Source: Paraphysoderma sedebokerense (lineage: Eukaryota; Blastocladiomycota; Physodermatomycetes; Physodermatales; Physodermataceae). From it: a stretch of 64,000 nt of DNA. A program made the translations under genes and the position numbers. This document shows, piece after piece, positions 47,001 through 57,319 of the stretch. Positions within the stretch are counted from its first letter, which is position 1, and each line of letters starts with the position of its first letter. Where the stretch lies: the NCBI GenBank assembly GCA_025602915.1, contig JAHLJZ010000030.1, positions 62,001-126,000 on the forward strand, read 5' to 3'. Below the pieces are notes generated by a model, which had not been told where the DNA came from, did not search any database, and saw only the letters and a program-made list of their open reading frames with translations.

Positions 47001-49951
47001 CCTCCCAAGTTGACTCTGGCGCTGTCCTCTGGAAATTTGTCATTTGACGGAATAGCCGGACCGATTGAATTCGAAACAACCAGCAATGCAACAGATCAGA
47101 AGAGTGAGAATCAGAAGATTGAGAGTCAGAAACCGAAGCTAGAGAGTACACCACAACAAACTCTGGCAGTTGCGTCGGTGAATGTATCGTCTGAACTCAA
47201 TTCAAGCCATTATTCACTTGATGAGTTAATTGGAAGTCAAGGATCGACCCACGAAGCATTAGTTACCGCGGAACAAAATCCAAGTGAAGTCGCGACAGAA
47301 GTGAACGAAAATGAAGGAAGCCAGATTTCAATCGACAAAATTGCGGGAAATCAAGATTCTTCCCATGACATTCTTTCAGATTTAATAAATTCCCAGCCAG
47401 AGATTTCAATAGAAGCAAGCGAAAGCCGAGGAAGCCGAATTTCGATTGACAGAATTGCGAGAGATCAAATATCGTCCTACGACATTCCTTCGGAATCGGT
47501 TATTTCCATGCCGCAGAGTTCAGTAGAAGCGAGCACAAACGAAGGAGGCCCAATTTCAATTGACCAAATTGCTGCAAAGCAAGAATCGTGCAACAATAAT
47601 CCTTCTGAATCGGTAACTTCTCCGCCAGAGAGCTCGAAAGAAGTGACTGAAAGCGAAGGGAACCGAATTTCAATCGACAAAATCGTGGAAGACAAAGATT
47701 CATCCCACGATATTGCCTCGGATTCGGTACCTTCTCCCCCAGAGAGTTCAATAGAAGCCAGCGAAAGGGAAGGAAGCCGAATTTCAATTGACCAAATTGC
47801 TGCAAAGCAAGATTCGTCCCACGACATTCCTTCAGAGTTGGTGACTTCTCCTCCAGAGAGTTCAATAGAAGCCAGCGAAAGCAAAGGAAGCCTTATTTCA
47901 ATTGACAAAATTGCGGCAAAACAAGATTCGTCCCACAACATTCCCTTAGATTCGGTAACTTCTCCGCCAGAGATTTCAAGAGAAGCGAGCGAAAGCCAAG
48001 GAAGCCGAATTTCCGTTGAACAAATTGCTGCAAAGCAAGATTCGTCCCACGACATTCCTTCGGAAGCGGTTATTTCTATGCCGCAGAGTTCAATAGAAGC
48101 GAGCGAAAGCGAAGGAAGCCGAATTTCCGTTGAACAAATTGCTGCAAAGCAAGATCCGTCTCACGATAATCCTTCGGATTCGGTAACTTCTCCTCCAGAG
48201 AGTTCAGTAGAATCCAGCGAAAGCAAAGGAAGCCGAATTTCAATCGACAAAATTGCGGAAAATCAAGATTCTTGCGACGATGATCCTTCAGAACCGGTAA
48301 CGTCTCCGCCAGAGAGTTCAATAGAAGCCAGCGAAAGGGAAGGAAGCCGAATTTCAATCGACAAGATTGCGGAAAATCAAGATTCTTGCGACAATGATCC
48401 TTCAGAACCGGTTACGTCTCCGCCAGAGAGTTCAATAGAAGCCAGCGAAAGCAAAGGAAGCCTTATTTCAATTGACAAGATTGTGGCAAAACAAAATTCG
48501 TCCGACAACATTCCTCCAGAATCGGACTCTCTGCCAGAGAGGTCAATAGAAGTGAGCGAAAGCGAAGGAAAACAGGTTTCAATCGATCATGTTCCGGATA
48601 CCCAGGAATCAAGTCAAGAAGTTCATACACAAGTTGATTCAGATTCTTCCACTGTTGTACTCATTGAAGCGCCATCCTCGGCAAATACTTTATCAACTTC
48701 AACTCTGTCCGTAGAGCGACCCTCCATACGCGAGCGATCTAGAACTGCACCGCTGAATACTCCGTCTACATTGCGGAACCAAATCTCGTTTAACGATCCT
48801 TCACCTGCTGCCAGTACTGAAGTTTTAGCCAATCCAAGTTCCACTGAATCAGAAGAACAAGAAAAACCGAGTGGAAGATTGACTACGGATTTTGAAAATA
48901 AAAACAGTTTTTCTGCCCCAACGTCGCCCATTGAAAAGGCTACTCCACCAGAGCTAACTAGAAATCTCGTATCTCGAAATCGCCCTGCCAGTGCTTTCGT
49001 CGGCTCTAGTTTCACTGAGTTTGATTCTAACGATAAAATCAACGCTTCGTCCACGACCTTGAAAGAATTGGATGACGAAGACGAACGAAATGAGAGATCA
49101 GGTGAAAGTGTGACTGATATACCGTGAGTTTTCGGTTTGATATTCGTTCCTCGATTGCAGCGCTGACTTGTTTTCGTCGAATTTCTTATTCATTAGAGAG
49201 AAATTGCTTAGTAGAAGAAGTACACAACAACCAGCGACTAGCTTCTCTAAACCAATTATGTCAAGCATTATTATCGGTGTCTACAAGCCGTCTGAACAAA
49301 CAAAAGATTATGTACGTTATTTGGTCAAAGTTTCTTGTGACGCCCATCATTGACGCTTTATCAATACTTTTAATCAACACCCATATTATACAATAGATCT
49401 ATGTCACTGAAACAACCCACGTTTCAGTTGCTCAATCTTTCCTCAGTTTCCATACTTTTGACGACTTTTTCGATTTTCATCTACAACTGATCGGACATTT
49501 TCCTGAAGAAGCCGGTTTAAACGTTCATAATCTAATCACTTTGCCTAAATCGTTACATTCCGGCCACTCATCTGCTGACACAACTGAAAAGCCGCGTATT
49601 ATACCGGAATTTCCACCTCAGATGATGATGGTGAATGACGCGATCGCAAGAGCTAGGTTATTGAAATTGCAAGAATACCTGAATGTACGTTGCTCTATTT
49701 CTCAGTTATATTGTATTTCTGATGCATTGGGATCACTAGCCCGAGTGCAGAGAAGAGTTCAAAGTTAGCTGACATTATTCGTTCTGTAGAGCGTTATTAA
49801 GCTGCCACCCAAAATATCTAGAGCTCCTACAACGTATGCGTTTTTTAAACAAGACGGAAAACGGGCTCAATCTATTTTAAATAAATTATGTCCGAGTAAT
49901 GCGAGTACTAACGGTAAAACTGATACACCGCAACCATCCGGTAAATCATAG
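44064..49951 (+). CDS. SH3-RhoGEF(DH)-PH-repeat-PX polarity protein (Cdc24/Bem1-like fusion)
   Basis: A protein of about 1,600 residues in roughly a dozen exons. An SH3 domain opens it (VKACVIKAYITQHAEDLSME...GKTGYFPLSHVREL). The DH domain follows, from EVIYEMAKTEQSYIKDLALV through LLPLHQELFRLFE, GEIWLKMSDYLKIYMMYC and SYLIKPVQRICKYPLLLKEL, where RIC is supplied by a 7-nt microexon. A PH domain comes next (EVIMFNDMMVVAKVER...KRYYLFLCPDNESKVTWADK). A Ser/Glu-rich tail of about 900 residues carries an 11-unit, 38-residue repeat. It ends in a PX domain (IYVTETTHVSVAQSFLSFHT, PRIIPEFPPQMMMVNDAIAR, LQEYLNSVIKLPPKISRAPT, AFFK) most like that of Bem1/Scd2. DH-PH modules load Rho GTPases with GTP, and PX binds phosphoinositides. 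The combination suggests a one-polypeptide Cdc42 activator and scaffold at growth sites. No PB1 or CH domain was seen. Confidence 0.87.
45576..45582 (+). other. 7-nt microexon in the DH domain
   Basis: AGGATAT, preceded by CGCAG and followed by GTACTT. The exon before ends in frame after PVQ. The exon after (from 45672) begins GTAAATAT. Only with these seven bases does the protein read QRICKYPLLL, the near-invariant helix of RhoGEF domains; without them the frame is lost. Confidence 0.88.
47325..48575 (+). repeat. Coding tandem array, 11 units of 38 residues (114 bp)
   Basis: Each unit starts near ISIDKIA or ISVEQIA, runs through KQDSSHDIPSE, VTSPPESSIEASE and ends in EGSR. Ten units are 38 codons and the last is 37. 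One degenerate unit lies before and a partial one after. Neighbouring units are closest to each other (for example the two KIAENQDSC units near 48241-48465), as expected from unequal exchange. A separate two-copy repeat (LTLAISLGNLSFDG / LTLALSSGNLSFDG) lies upstream at about 46870-47060. The array keeps the frame throughout, so it is under coding constraint. Confidence 0.93.
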
Positions 49952-50125
49952 AGCTTTTATCTTATTTTGAATAGAATAGATGTTGTTTGCGATTAGTTAT
50001 AATATTTGTATTGTTGTCGACTCTGTGAAATTTACAGTCCGTTTGGAAAATGAGTAACTGTGATTGTAAAATAGTATAGTATACAAGATTTGATCATTAA
50101 ATCTACTTTTTAACGTAAGATCTAC

Positions 50126-51334
50126 TCATTCTTCAATTACCTGATCACCCTGGGAAGAAGTTTGGTTTGAATTCTTCTCTGAATTTCCGACGACCAAGAA
50201 TACCACATCACCAACTTTACTGTCCCTCACATACTCCACGACAGGTTCAAACATGGTCCCTGCAACCTGTTTGTTCATTTCTCTTGCCATATTCACTAGA
50301 TACGTTACAACAGGGTTATGAATTACACCCTGTTCATCGGTTTCTGTGTTATCGTTGTCCGTGTCGGTTGAATGTATAATCAATTTTGTAATTGGGAGGG
50401 CCAATTTAGAGACAGTTTCGGTTGGGTGCTGAACAATAGAATAAGATTCATCTAAAAATGTTAATACAGGGGCAACGTAAACATCCATGGCACTTTTTTT
50501 CGCAACTGAGACTTTGTTCATGACGATGGTGACAACGGATTGTGATGATTCGTTCATTTTAGAAGCTGTGGTTTTGAAAGTGGAAAGTAATTGAGTGTGT
50601 AGGTCAGAAAGAGAGGATAAATGTGTATGTTGAGTGACAGTAGTTGAAACGTAATTCGAAATAGATGAAACAGTTTGTGAAATGGGTTGAGATTTGGTTT
50701 CGGCCAGAGTATGTGATAATTTTTGAGCGGTACATGCCACGGCGGATAACGATGGAGATGCATCGACAGTGTTGTTTACGGTTTCTCTAACTCTATCGAT
50801 TTGGGAAGTGACTATAGGTTTGATATGGTCAATGTGTTCATTGGCGGTCAATTTGATGTAAGATGCATTATCGGATAAGACTCCTCGAACTTGAGAAACG
50901 TTACCAGTGACTGTGTCTTTGAGATGACGATACTTTACATCTGCGTATTGAATACATCCGTTAGCGATTGAAATGATGTGATTTTTTCCGTCCACAATTT
51001 TCAGACGGACAGGTTCCGAAACTCCTAAATCAGAGAGTAATGCATCCAATTCCTCATGGTTCAAACGCTTCAAATCTTCGAGCGAGGTCGGGGTGTGCAG
51101 TCGGATAATGCGGACAACATCGCCGATTGACTTTGGCTGTTGAGGGGAAGGGGTGGCTGTGATTTCCTGGAATATGTGAAAGTAATTGGATCCTCTGTGG
51201 CTCAGGGAGGGAGAAGAGAGGGCGGCAGTGATGTCCATGAAGGAGGAGGATATCCTGTGCCGGAGGGTTCTTGTGGAGTCTGTGGTGTAGGTGGACAGGA
51301 CGGGGAGGACGGGAGGGTTGGACGTCTCTGCCAT
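50126..51334 (-). CDS. Single-exon amphipathic-helix protein, function unknown
   Basis: 402 residues without an intron, which is unusual in this window. After a Ser/Thr-rich start (MAETSNPPVLPVLSTYTTD) comes a helical region (LEDLKRLNHEELDALLSDLG), then about 230 residues of Ser/Thr/Val/His-rich amphipathic stretches (HIDHIKPIVTSQIDRVRETV, TAQKLSHTLAETK). The closing region has YLVNMAREMNKQ and a hydrophobic end. The pattern of weakly periodic, polar-faced helices recalls lipid-droplet or apolipoprotein-like (perilipin-type) proteins, but there is no diagnostic motif, so I leave it unnamed. It is convergent with the GEF gene, with a gap of only 175 bp. Confidence 0.65.
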   Translation of the reverse strand: MAETSNPPVLPVLSTYTTDSTRTLRHRISSSFMDITAALSSPSLSHRGSNYFHIFQEITATPSPQQPKSIGDVVRIIRLHTPTSLEDLKRLNHEELDALLSDLGVSEPVRLKIVDGKNHIISIANGCIQYADVKYRHLKDTVTGNVSQVRGVLSDNASYIKLTANEHIDHIKPIVTSQIDRVRETVNNTVDASPSLSAVACTAQKLSHTLAETKSQPISQTVSSISNYVSTTVTQHTHLSSLSDLHTQLLSTFKTTASKMNESSQSVVTIVMNKVSVAKKSAMDVYVAPVLTFLDESYSIVQHPTETVSKLALPITKLIIHSTDTDNDNTETDEQGVIHNPVVTYLVNMAREMNKQVAGTMFEPVVEYVRDSKVGDVVFLVVGNSEKNSNQTSSQGDQVIEE

Positions 51335-52103
51335 GATGAGCTCCTTTTGCGATGGTATGTATGATATGTGATATTGATATGAGATATGCTCGCAGGGAAT
51401 GTAGCGACGAGGGAATGTAGCGAAAGAGGGAACGACAACGGAAGTGTTTCATGGATGCATTGCCCTAAGCTTATTTTTTGGATTGTCCAGAATAATTGAT
51501 TTTCCTTCAACATGTAAGTAATCACAAACTGTGTACTTCGACATGAATCTGCTCTCTTTGGATTACTTCTTTTACTCAAATGTAGTCGTAACAATATTTC
51601 AAGTATGTAGACGGTGCAATTGGATTGGAACAGCAAAATTAATAATCTGGCGCACCTGTTCTGCGGTTAGGTATCTCTGATGACAATGATTGATTCATTG
51701 TATTCTTGCTACCAGGGTATTTCACTCATGTATTATCAAATCAGAGATTTCTCTATTGCATTTCAATCATATTATATTGGGAAAAGTAATTGGCCTTGTC
51801 ATTTCAAAATCCGCTCGCAAGGCCCTGTGGCCTCCATACGACTTGCGTCAGATTTGATTATTGAGAGAATGCCAAAGATGAATGAATATATAAACCATTT
51901 AACGGCAACCGATTTTGGCCGAATTGTATGATGAATCGTCAATACTCCATACGCCGTGAATTAAAATATAAATTAAACGTCGTAAACAACACCAAAAGTG
52001 TGACCCATTCGGGATTCCGTCTTTCTTTTATCATCCATTCTTTCTCAAACTTCCATACATATAGATTCTACTCTATATCAACTACATTCATTCAATTACA
52101 ATT
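51335..52103. other. Divergent promoter region
   Basis: About 770 bases between the start of the single-exon gene and the start of p47. Short open frames in several phases are not supported. CT-rich stretches lie close to the p47 start (about 52015-52100), as is common for fungal transcription starts. Confidence 0.4.
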
Positions 52104-53922
52104 ATGGCTGACCGTCAAGATCTCGTTGCCCAATTCTGCTCTCTCACCTCTGCTAATCTTCAACAGGCAGATTTCTTTCTTTCCGCCAACAACTGGAATC
52201 TCGAGGTGAGCACAATTCATCCACACATCGGGCAAAGTTATACCAATATTTCGCAATGCTTTATGCGACTTGTTGCGTTATAATCATGATCCCAATAGTT
52301 TGACTCATTTTCATGCTAATCCGTTCATTCAGGGTGCCGTTACTTCATTCTTTGATAATCCGTCTGCAATGGACGTAGATCAACCACAAATAGGTGCACA
52401 ACCAAATCCTTCTTCTTCTTCTTCCTCATCATCACAGAATCCTGCATCAGCAACCGGCAATCCACCACCAGTAAATAAGTAAGTAATGGTTCATTGATGT
52501 CTTTCGTTTCAGCTTGTACACGTCACCAGTCCGTGTCGGGACCTGAAATTGCTCGTTTCATCCGATTATCCAGTATATTGCATTCTCAATATTAAAACAT
52601 TCAATACGTTTAGGCCTCGAATTGCAACATTTAGTGATATGACCAGTCAATCTGAACCAGATACTGAAGGTGGGGTTCCAAATGAATATTTCGCTGGTGG
52701 TGGCAAGAACAGTGGTATATCGATTCAAGATCCAAACGTCAAGAAAACTCCAGCCGCGAATTTAGTTGCCGATATTCTCAAAAAAGCGAGCGAGTAAGTA
52801 TACTTTGATGGCTATATCTGCTTGGGTTGAATATAACGTCAGGGTCTTGATTGCTAGGAACACTCCACGACCCGAGGGTGATGAAGACGAAGACGAGTCA
52901 GACGACGAATTCCTTAAAGATCATGCTCAACCGAAGCGACCGCCAGCGTTTACAGGAGCAGGATATCGACTAGGATCAGAAGAAGATGGTAATCAACCTT
53001 CTCAACCCATTGGGGCCCCTTTGGCATCATCTTCTGCGAGTTCATCAACCTACGGAGGAGCCGAAAAGGAAAAGTCGGGCAAAGTTACCCGTGTTTTAAC
53101 ATTTTGGAAAGACGGGTTCAGCATTGATGATGGAGAATTGAAAAGCTATGATGATCCCGTGAATCAAGAATTCTTGAACGCCATCAAGAGCGGGTTCGTA
53201 CCCTTTTGAGTAGAATCTTAGCCGAGAAATTTCAATTCGATTAAACACATTCTTCCTGTATTACAGTCGTGCACCTACACAGTTTCTTAACGTGAAGTAC
53301 GGACAACCCGTGGATTTAAAAGTCGAACAACGTTTCCAAGAAGATTACAAGCCTCCTCCTATGAAACCCTTCTCCGGATCTGGTCACCGACTTGGAAGGT
53401 ATTCTGTTACCCCTTTTTCCTTTCTTTTTGCAGATGGAACATCCACTCACCATGCATTGCTCCCTCGCTTTAACCCTTTGAATAGTGTTGTTCCAAACGA
53501 TCCATCCATTGTCACCCCCGGCGCATTCCCTACATCCCCAACCACCGCTTCGGCCTCTACAGCAGCCGCTACCCCCGCTTCAAGTTTCAGTCTCAACCTT
53601 GATGAATCTCAACCTATCACGACGATTCAAATTCGTCTTGGAGACGGTACAAGAATGGTTTCAAAATTCAACCATAACCATACCGTAGGCGACATTCGTA
53701 ATTTCATTCAAGCGTACGTATCATCCCACTAATCCATCTACACCATTATGTTACCAAAACCATATTGACTCTTCTCCTTTTCCAAATAGATCACGACCGA
53801 GTAGCGTTTCCCGTCGGTACGTTCTCCAAACGACGTTCCCGAATCGCGAAATCACGGATGAAAAGTTATCCATTAAAGACGCCAATTTAATAAATGCCGT
53901 TGTCGTTCAGAAATACGTGTAG
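52104..53922 (+). CDS. p47/Shp1 (NSFL1C-like) UBA-SEP-UBX cofactor of Cdc48/p97
   Basis: Seven or so exons. A UBA-like domain opens the protein ([39 protein letters not shown]). A Ser-rich linker and an acidic stretch ([13 protein letters not shown]) follow. The SEP domain reads [39 protein letters not shown] and [13 protein letters not shown], then [10 protein letters not shown]. The UBX domain runs from [20 protein letters not shown] to VVVQKYV. Proteins of this layout recruit Cdc48/p97 to membrane fusion, protein phosphatase 1 maturation and autophagy. The start at 52104 gives the canonical MADRQ-type N-terminus. All expected domains are present and the length (about 400 residues) fits the family. 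Confidence 0.93.
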
Positions 53923-54423
53923 AAAAAATTATTTCTTTTTTTTTCTTGTTTTTTTCTTTTGCAAATAGTTTTATTCAGTGTCGGATGGCAAGAAGGGATG
54001 TTTGAAGTGTAGATTGAATGGGTTATTAAAGTTTGGTTTACATTTTTAAAAGAAAATGTAAAGAAAGAGATGAAAAGAACTCTCAAAATCATCGCTAATA
54101 TCTAGTGCTTCATTTGCGAATGAACTGGCGATAAATCTTTGTTGCTATTGTTTTTATCTCCTTTTTCTTACAAATTGCTTCAAACGTGCATCCATGAAGT
54201 GCCTAACATTAACACTTTGATGACGAAACGGTGGAAGCACCTTGATTGTTGGGATTGTCACGTTGTTGCATGAAATTGTAATATACTTATTTCAGTTTAC
54301 TTTACTCTTTTCTTTCATTCGTTTCATTTGTAACAATACAATAAATCTCATTTGTCCATTTTCTTGTTTGTGATCTATGATATCAAAAAGTACCAGACAA
54401 TTCAAACAACACAAATCCCAGGA

Positions 54424-54848
54424 TCCGGAAATCACTGTTCATATGTCATATCAAAAAAACTTGATGGTCTTTATTACCCCCACTTAATGATTTAGTAACC
54501 GTGGTACATGTATAAATTATAATCATTTCCGGATTAGACTAGAACCGAAGATGAAGAGAACCGGGGAGAATACTAATTTTAATGATTTGGTCCGGAAATC
54601 ACTGTTCATATCAAAAGCTCATATTTAAAAACTTGATGGTCTTTATTACCCCCACTTTCGTTCTTCCACTTTTTAAGAATTTTTTTATAGAGTCCCCGAC
54701 AGATTAACATATAAAAGACTTTTAATAAAACTTGGATGATGATTTTATAATTTAGTAACCGTAGTACATGTATAAATTATAAATTAAACACTTCCGGATT
54801 AGACTAGAACCGAAGATAAACGAAGATGTAGAAGACCCGGGAGAATAA
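54424..54848. repeat. Diverged tandem duplication between convergent genes
   Basis: Copy A (54424-54573) and copy B (54591-54848) share four blocks in the same order: TCCGGAAATCACTGTTCATA, a CTTGATGGTCTTTATTACCC block, TTTAGTAACCGT with GTACATGTATAAATTATA, and TCCGGATTAGACTAGAACCG. Copy B carries about 95 extra bases between blocks two and three. Together they fill much of the 1-kb gap between p47 and the transporter. No coding frame is kept, so these are duplicated non-coding sequence, perhaps 3' UTR or a small non-autonomous element. Confidence 0.8.
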
Positions 54849-54921
54849 TGATTTTGATAATTTTGATAATTTAGTTAGAAACTTAAAGATTTTTTCCCTC
54901 TTTCTTTTCTTTTTCACTTCT

Positions 54922-57120
54922 TTACTTTTTCTTTTTGACTTCGACGGGGGAAGAAGGTGACACTATTTTAAGCAAGATAGTAGAAACGAGTGCGACGCAG
55001 CATAATCCGGACGCGAAGAGTAGAATGGAGGAAGTTGAAGCTGGGGAGTAAGAAACCTATGAAAACAAGAGATAAACGTAAAAAATGGAACCAAGAAAAG
55101 ATACAAAGGTGTGTGAGTTGGGTAGTTTAATAAGTTGAGAATAGAGGGTAAGAGGGGTAGAGTGAATGAATTGGATTTTGCGTACTTTGTATAGCATCCC
55201 TACGACGATTAGATTTAAAGGAACTCTGAATAACGACATGACGGTTGCTCGAACAGATTCTGGAACGTATTTTGTACGGAGGGACGAAATAAGGGGGAAA
55301 AATAATCCGACTGTGGTTTCGAATGCATTGAATGAATAAAAGATGGTAGAAAGATCCTATCGAATCATTGAGAATATTAGAGTCCAAGAGTTTCACTGGA
55401 ATAGGGTAAACGGGGTGGGGTGGGGTGGTGGGTAAATAGATGCGTTACCTTGCTTTGAGAGGCTAATGCTAAACTGGCTGAAGCGACTAAGAAGGTAGGT
55501 GTGGCGATGGCTTCGACTGACCAGTTTCGGGTGGTGGAGATGGAACAGAGTTGAGAACCAATCATGGAGTGGACCATGAAAGTAGCAAAGATCATGCCGA
55601 ATGGAAGGGCAGTTTTGGTGACGGCTGGAGTGTGGGAAGATTATGAACAAAATTTGATCAAAAAGAGATTGATCAGTGGGTGTTAGAGGCATGGATTGAG
55701 AGTGGGAAGGTGTATTTACCAGCGAGATCATCCATGGCGGGGGCGAAGAGGAAAACAAAACCGTACATCGCACTTTCGTAGCAGGCTTGGATAATTCCAA
55801 TAAGGTAGATAGGTAATCCTACAAGGAGATATGAACAGTGATGAGTAAGTTTTCAATTATTGCTTTCAGGATTGGCCCATTTTTAAGCAACTCACCGATT
55901 TGGGATTTCTTTTTTTCTTCTTTAGTGTTGGTACTCTAATGGGAAACGTTGAGGGGATGAGAATTGAGTTAATTTAAAACGATGACTTGAACGGTTCCTG
56001 TATGATTTTTACCTTGCCACCGTAATTCTCGGTCCAGCTAAACAGTATCAGTAGTGCGCCGATGAAAATTGGAACCAATGCGGAGTAGAATGGAGCCAAG
56101 TTGTTGCCTGTTTTTTCAACAACGGCGTTGGCATATAATCCAGCCAATACTGCAATGATACTGTTTCCAAAGAAAGCTGTGGAGAATGTCGAGGATAAAT
56201 CTTTTCCGTCGAATCCTATACGGAGAGAGAAGTGACATTAGTTACAGCATAATTGAAACTGCTGGTATTAAAAGGTGCTTTACCTCGGGAAAAGTGTTCA
56301 GATACCATCCATGATTCAAAGGCGGAAAACAACAAAGATGTGCTGATGAGGACAAATGTTTTGAGAAAACTACCTCCTAAGGGTGGTCGCGAATAAACTG
56401 GTTGGCAATATTTACCTGACTCCACCGAAAACTCTACCAATGGTGAGAATCTTGATGTCGTTGAACATTAAACAGACACAGGAGCAAGCAAATGTCACAG
56501 TGTAGCATAAACACATCTTTTTGCGACCCCTAATTCACAAAAGCAACATGTGTCGTGTCATTAGCCATTCTGAGCTTGAGGAACAACATTGCGCAGTGTA
56601 CGTACAGTTTATCACTCAAAGTACCAGCAATTGTACCCTGAAAGGTGAGTAACCATGAGTAATAATAATGTAGTGGAGTTTTAGTGGATTGAAGTCAAAG
56701 CATTTTTGATTCAATCAAGTGCATACCAAGATAGCGCTCGACAAGAACCCGACCACGGACAGCCACGAAATCATGTCCAATTCGAGCCCATACTCTCTGT
56801 ATATTGAATACAAATACGGCCCATACAACCAATCGGCGCCTACACGGGAGAGTAAGATTGTGTGTCAGACGTTGAGGAGTTGAAGAATATTTAGCTATTG
56901 GACAAAGCCTACCGTTCATGAGCCAAAAGACGATCCAGTAGTTGCGCTGGAAGGACTTGAAGGAGGCATCTGGGGCGGAGGAGGAGGATGATTTGGACTT
57001 TGGGGATTTAGAGGCAGATTTCGCAGCAGTAGCAGCAGCAGAGGAGGAGGAGAGATGGCGAGCGAGGAGGGTGAGGACAAAGCAGACGGCGGCGGCGGCA
57101 TAAAAGGTGGACGTAAACAT
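54922..57120 (-). CDS. MFSD5-like major facilitator (molybdate-anion transporter family)
   Basis: Multi-exon membrane protein starting MFTSTFYAAAAVCFVLTLLA. A low-complexity Ser/Ala/Lys insert is followed by FQRNYWIVFWLMN, GADWLYGPYLYSIYREYGL, WLSVVGFLSSAIL, GTIAGTLSDKLGRKKMCLCY, LGRVFGGV-like sequence and LLFSAFESWMVSEH. The second half includes FETTVGLFFPLISSLRTKYV, RATVMSLFRVPLNLIVVGML and a last helix, SILLFASGLCCVALVSTILL, with a Lys-rich tail and stop at 54922-54924. The AFESWMVSEH and RATVMxLFRVPLN blocks are hallmarks of MFSD5/MOT2, reported to take up molybdate in algae. Several small exons interrupt the helices. The insert after the first helix is unusual. Confidence 0.85.
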
Positions 57121-57319
57121 ATCAGGAATAGTAGTAGTATGTATGTAGTATGTGTGTAGTAATGCCTAGTGTAGTTCCTTCTCTGTTCTCCCTCGGAGTT
57201 CCTTCTCTGACTGTATGCTTGTCTGGCTGTATGCGGGGTGTGTGGAATATCACGCTTCGCTCCGAGCAAGTGGATCACTCCGTCGGTGAACCTGTGAACC
57301 ATCCAGTCTCCACGCGTAC

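Noticed and set aside
47477-48357. Long minus-strand open frames of 90-190 codons under the GEF repeat array
   Set aside because: They arise because the 114-bp repeat happens to lack stops on the other strand; the plus frame has the domain context and splicing.
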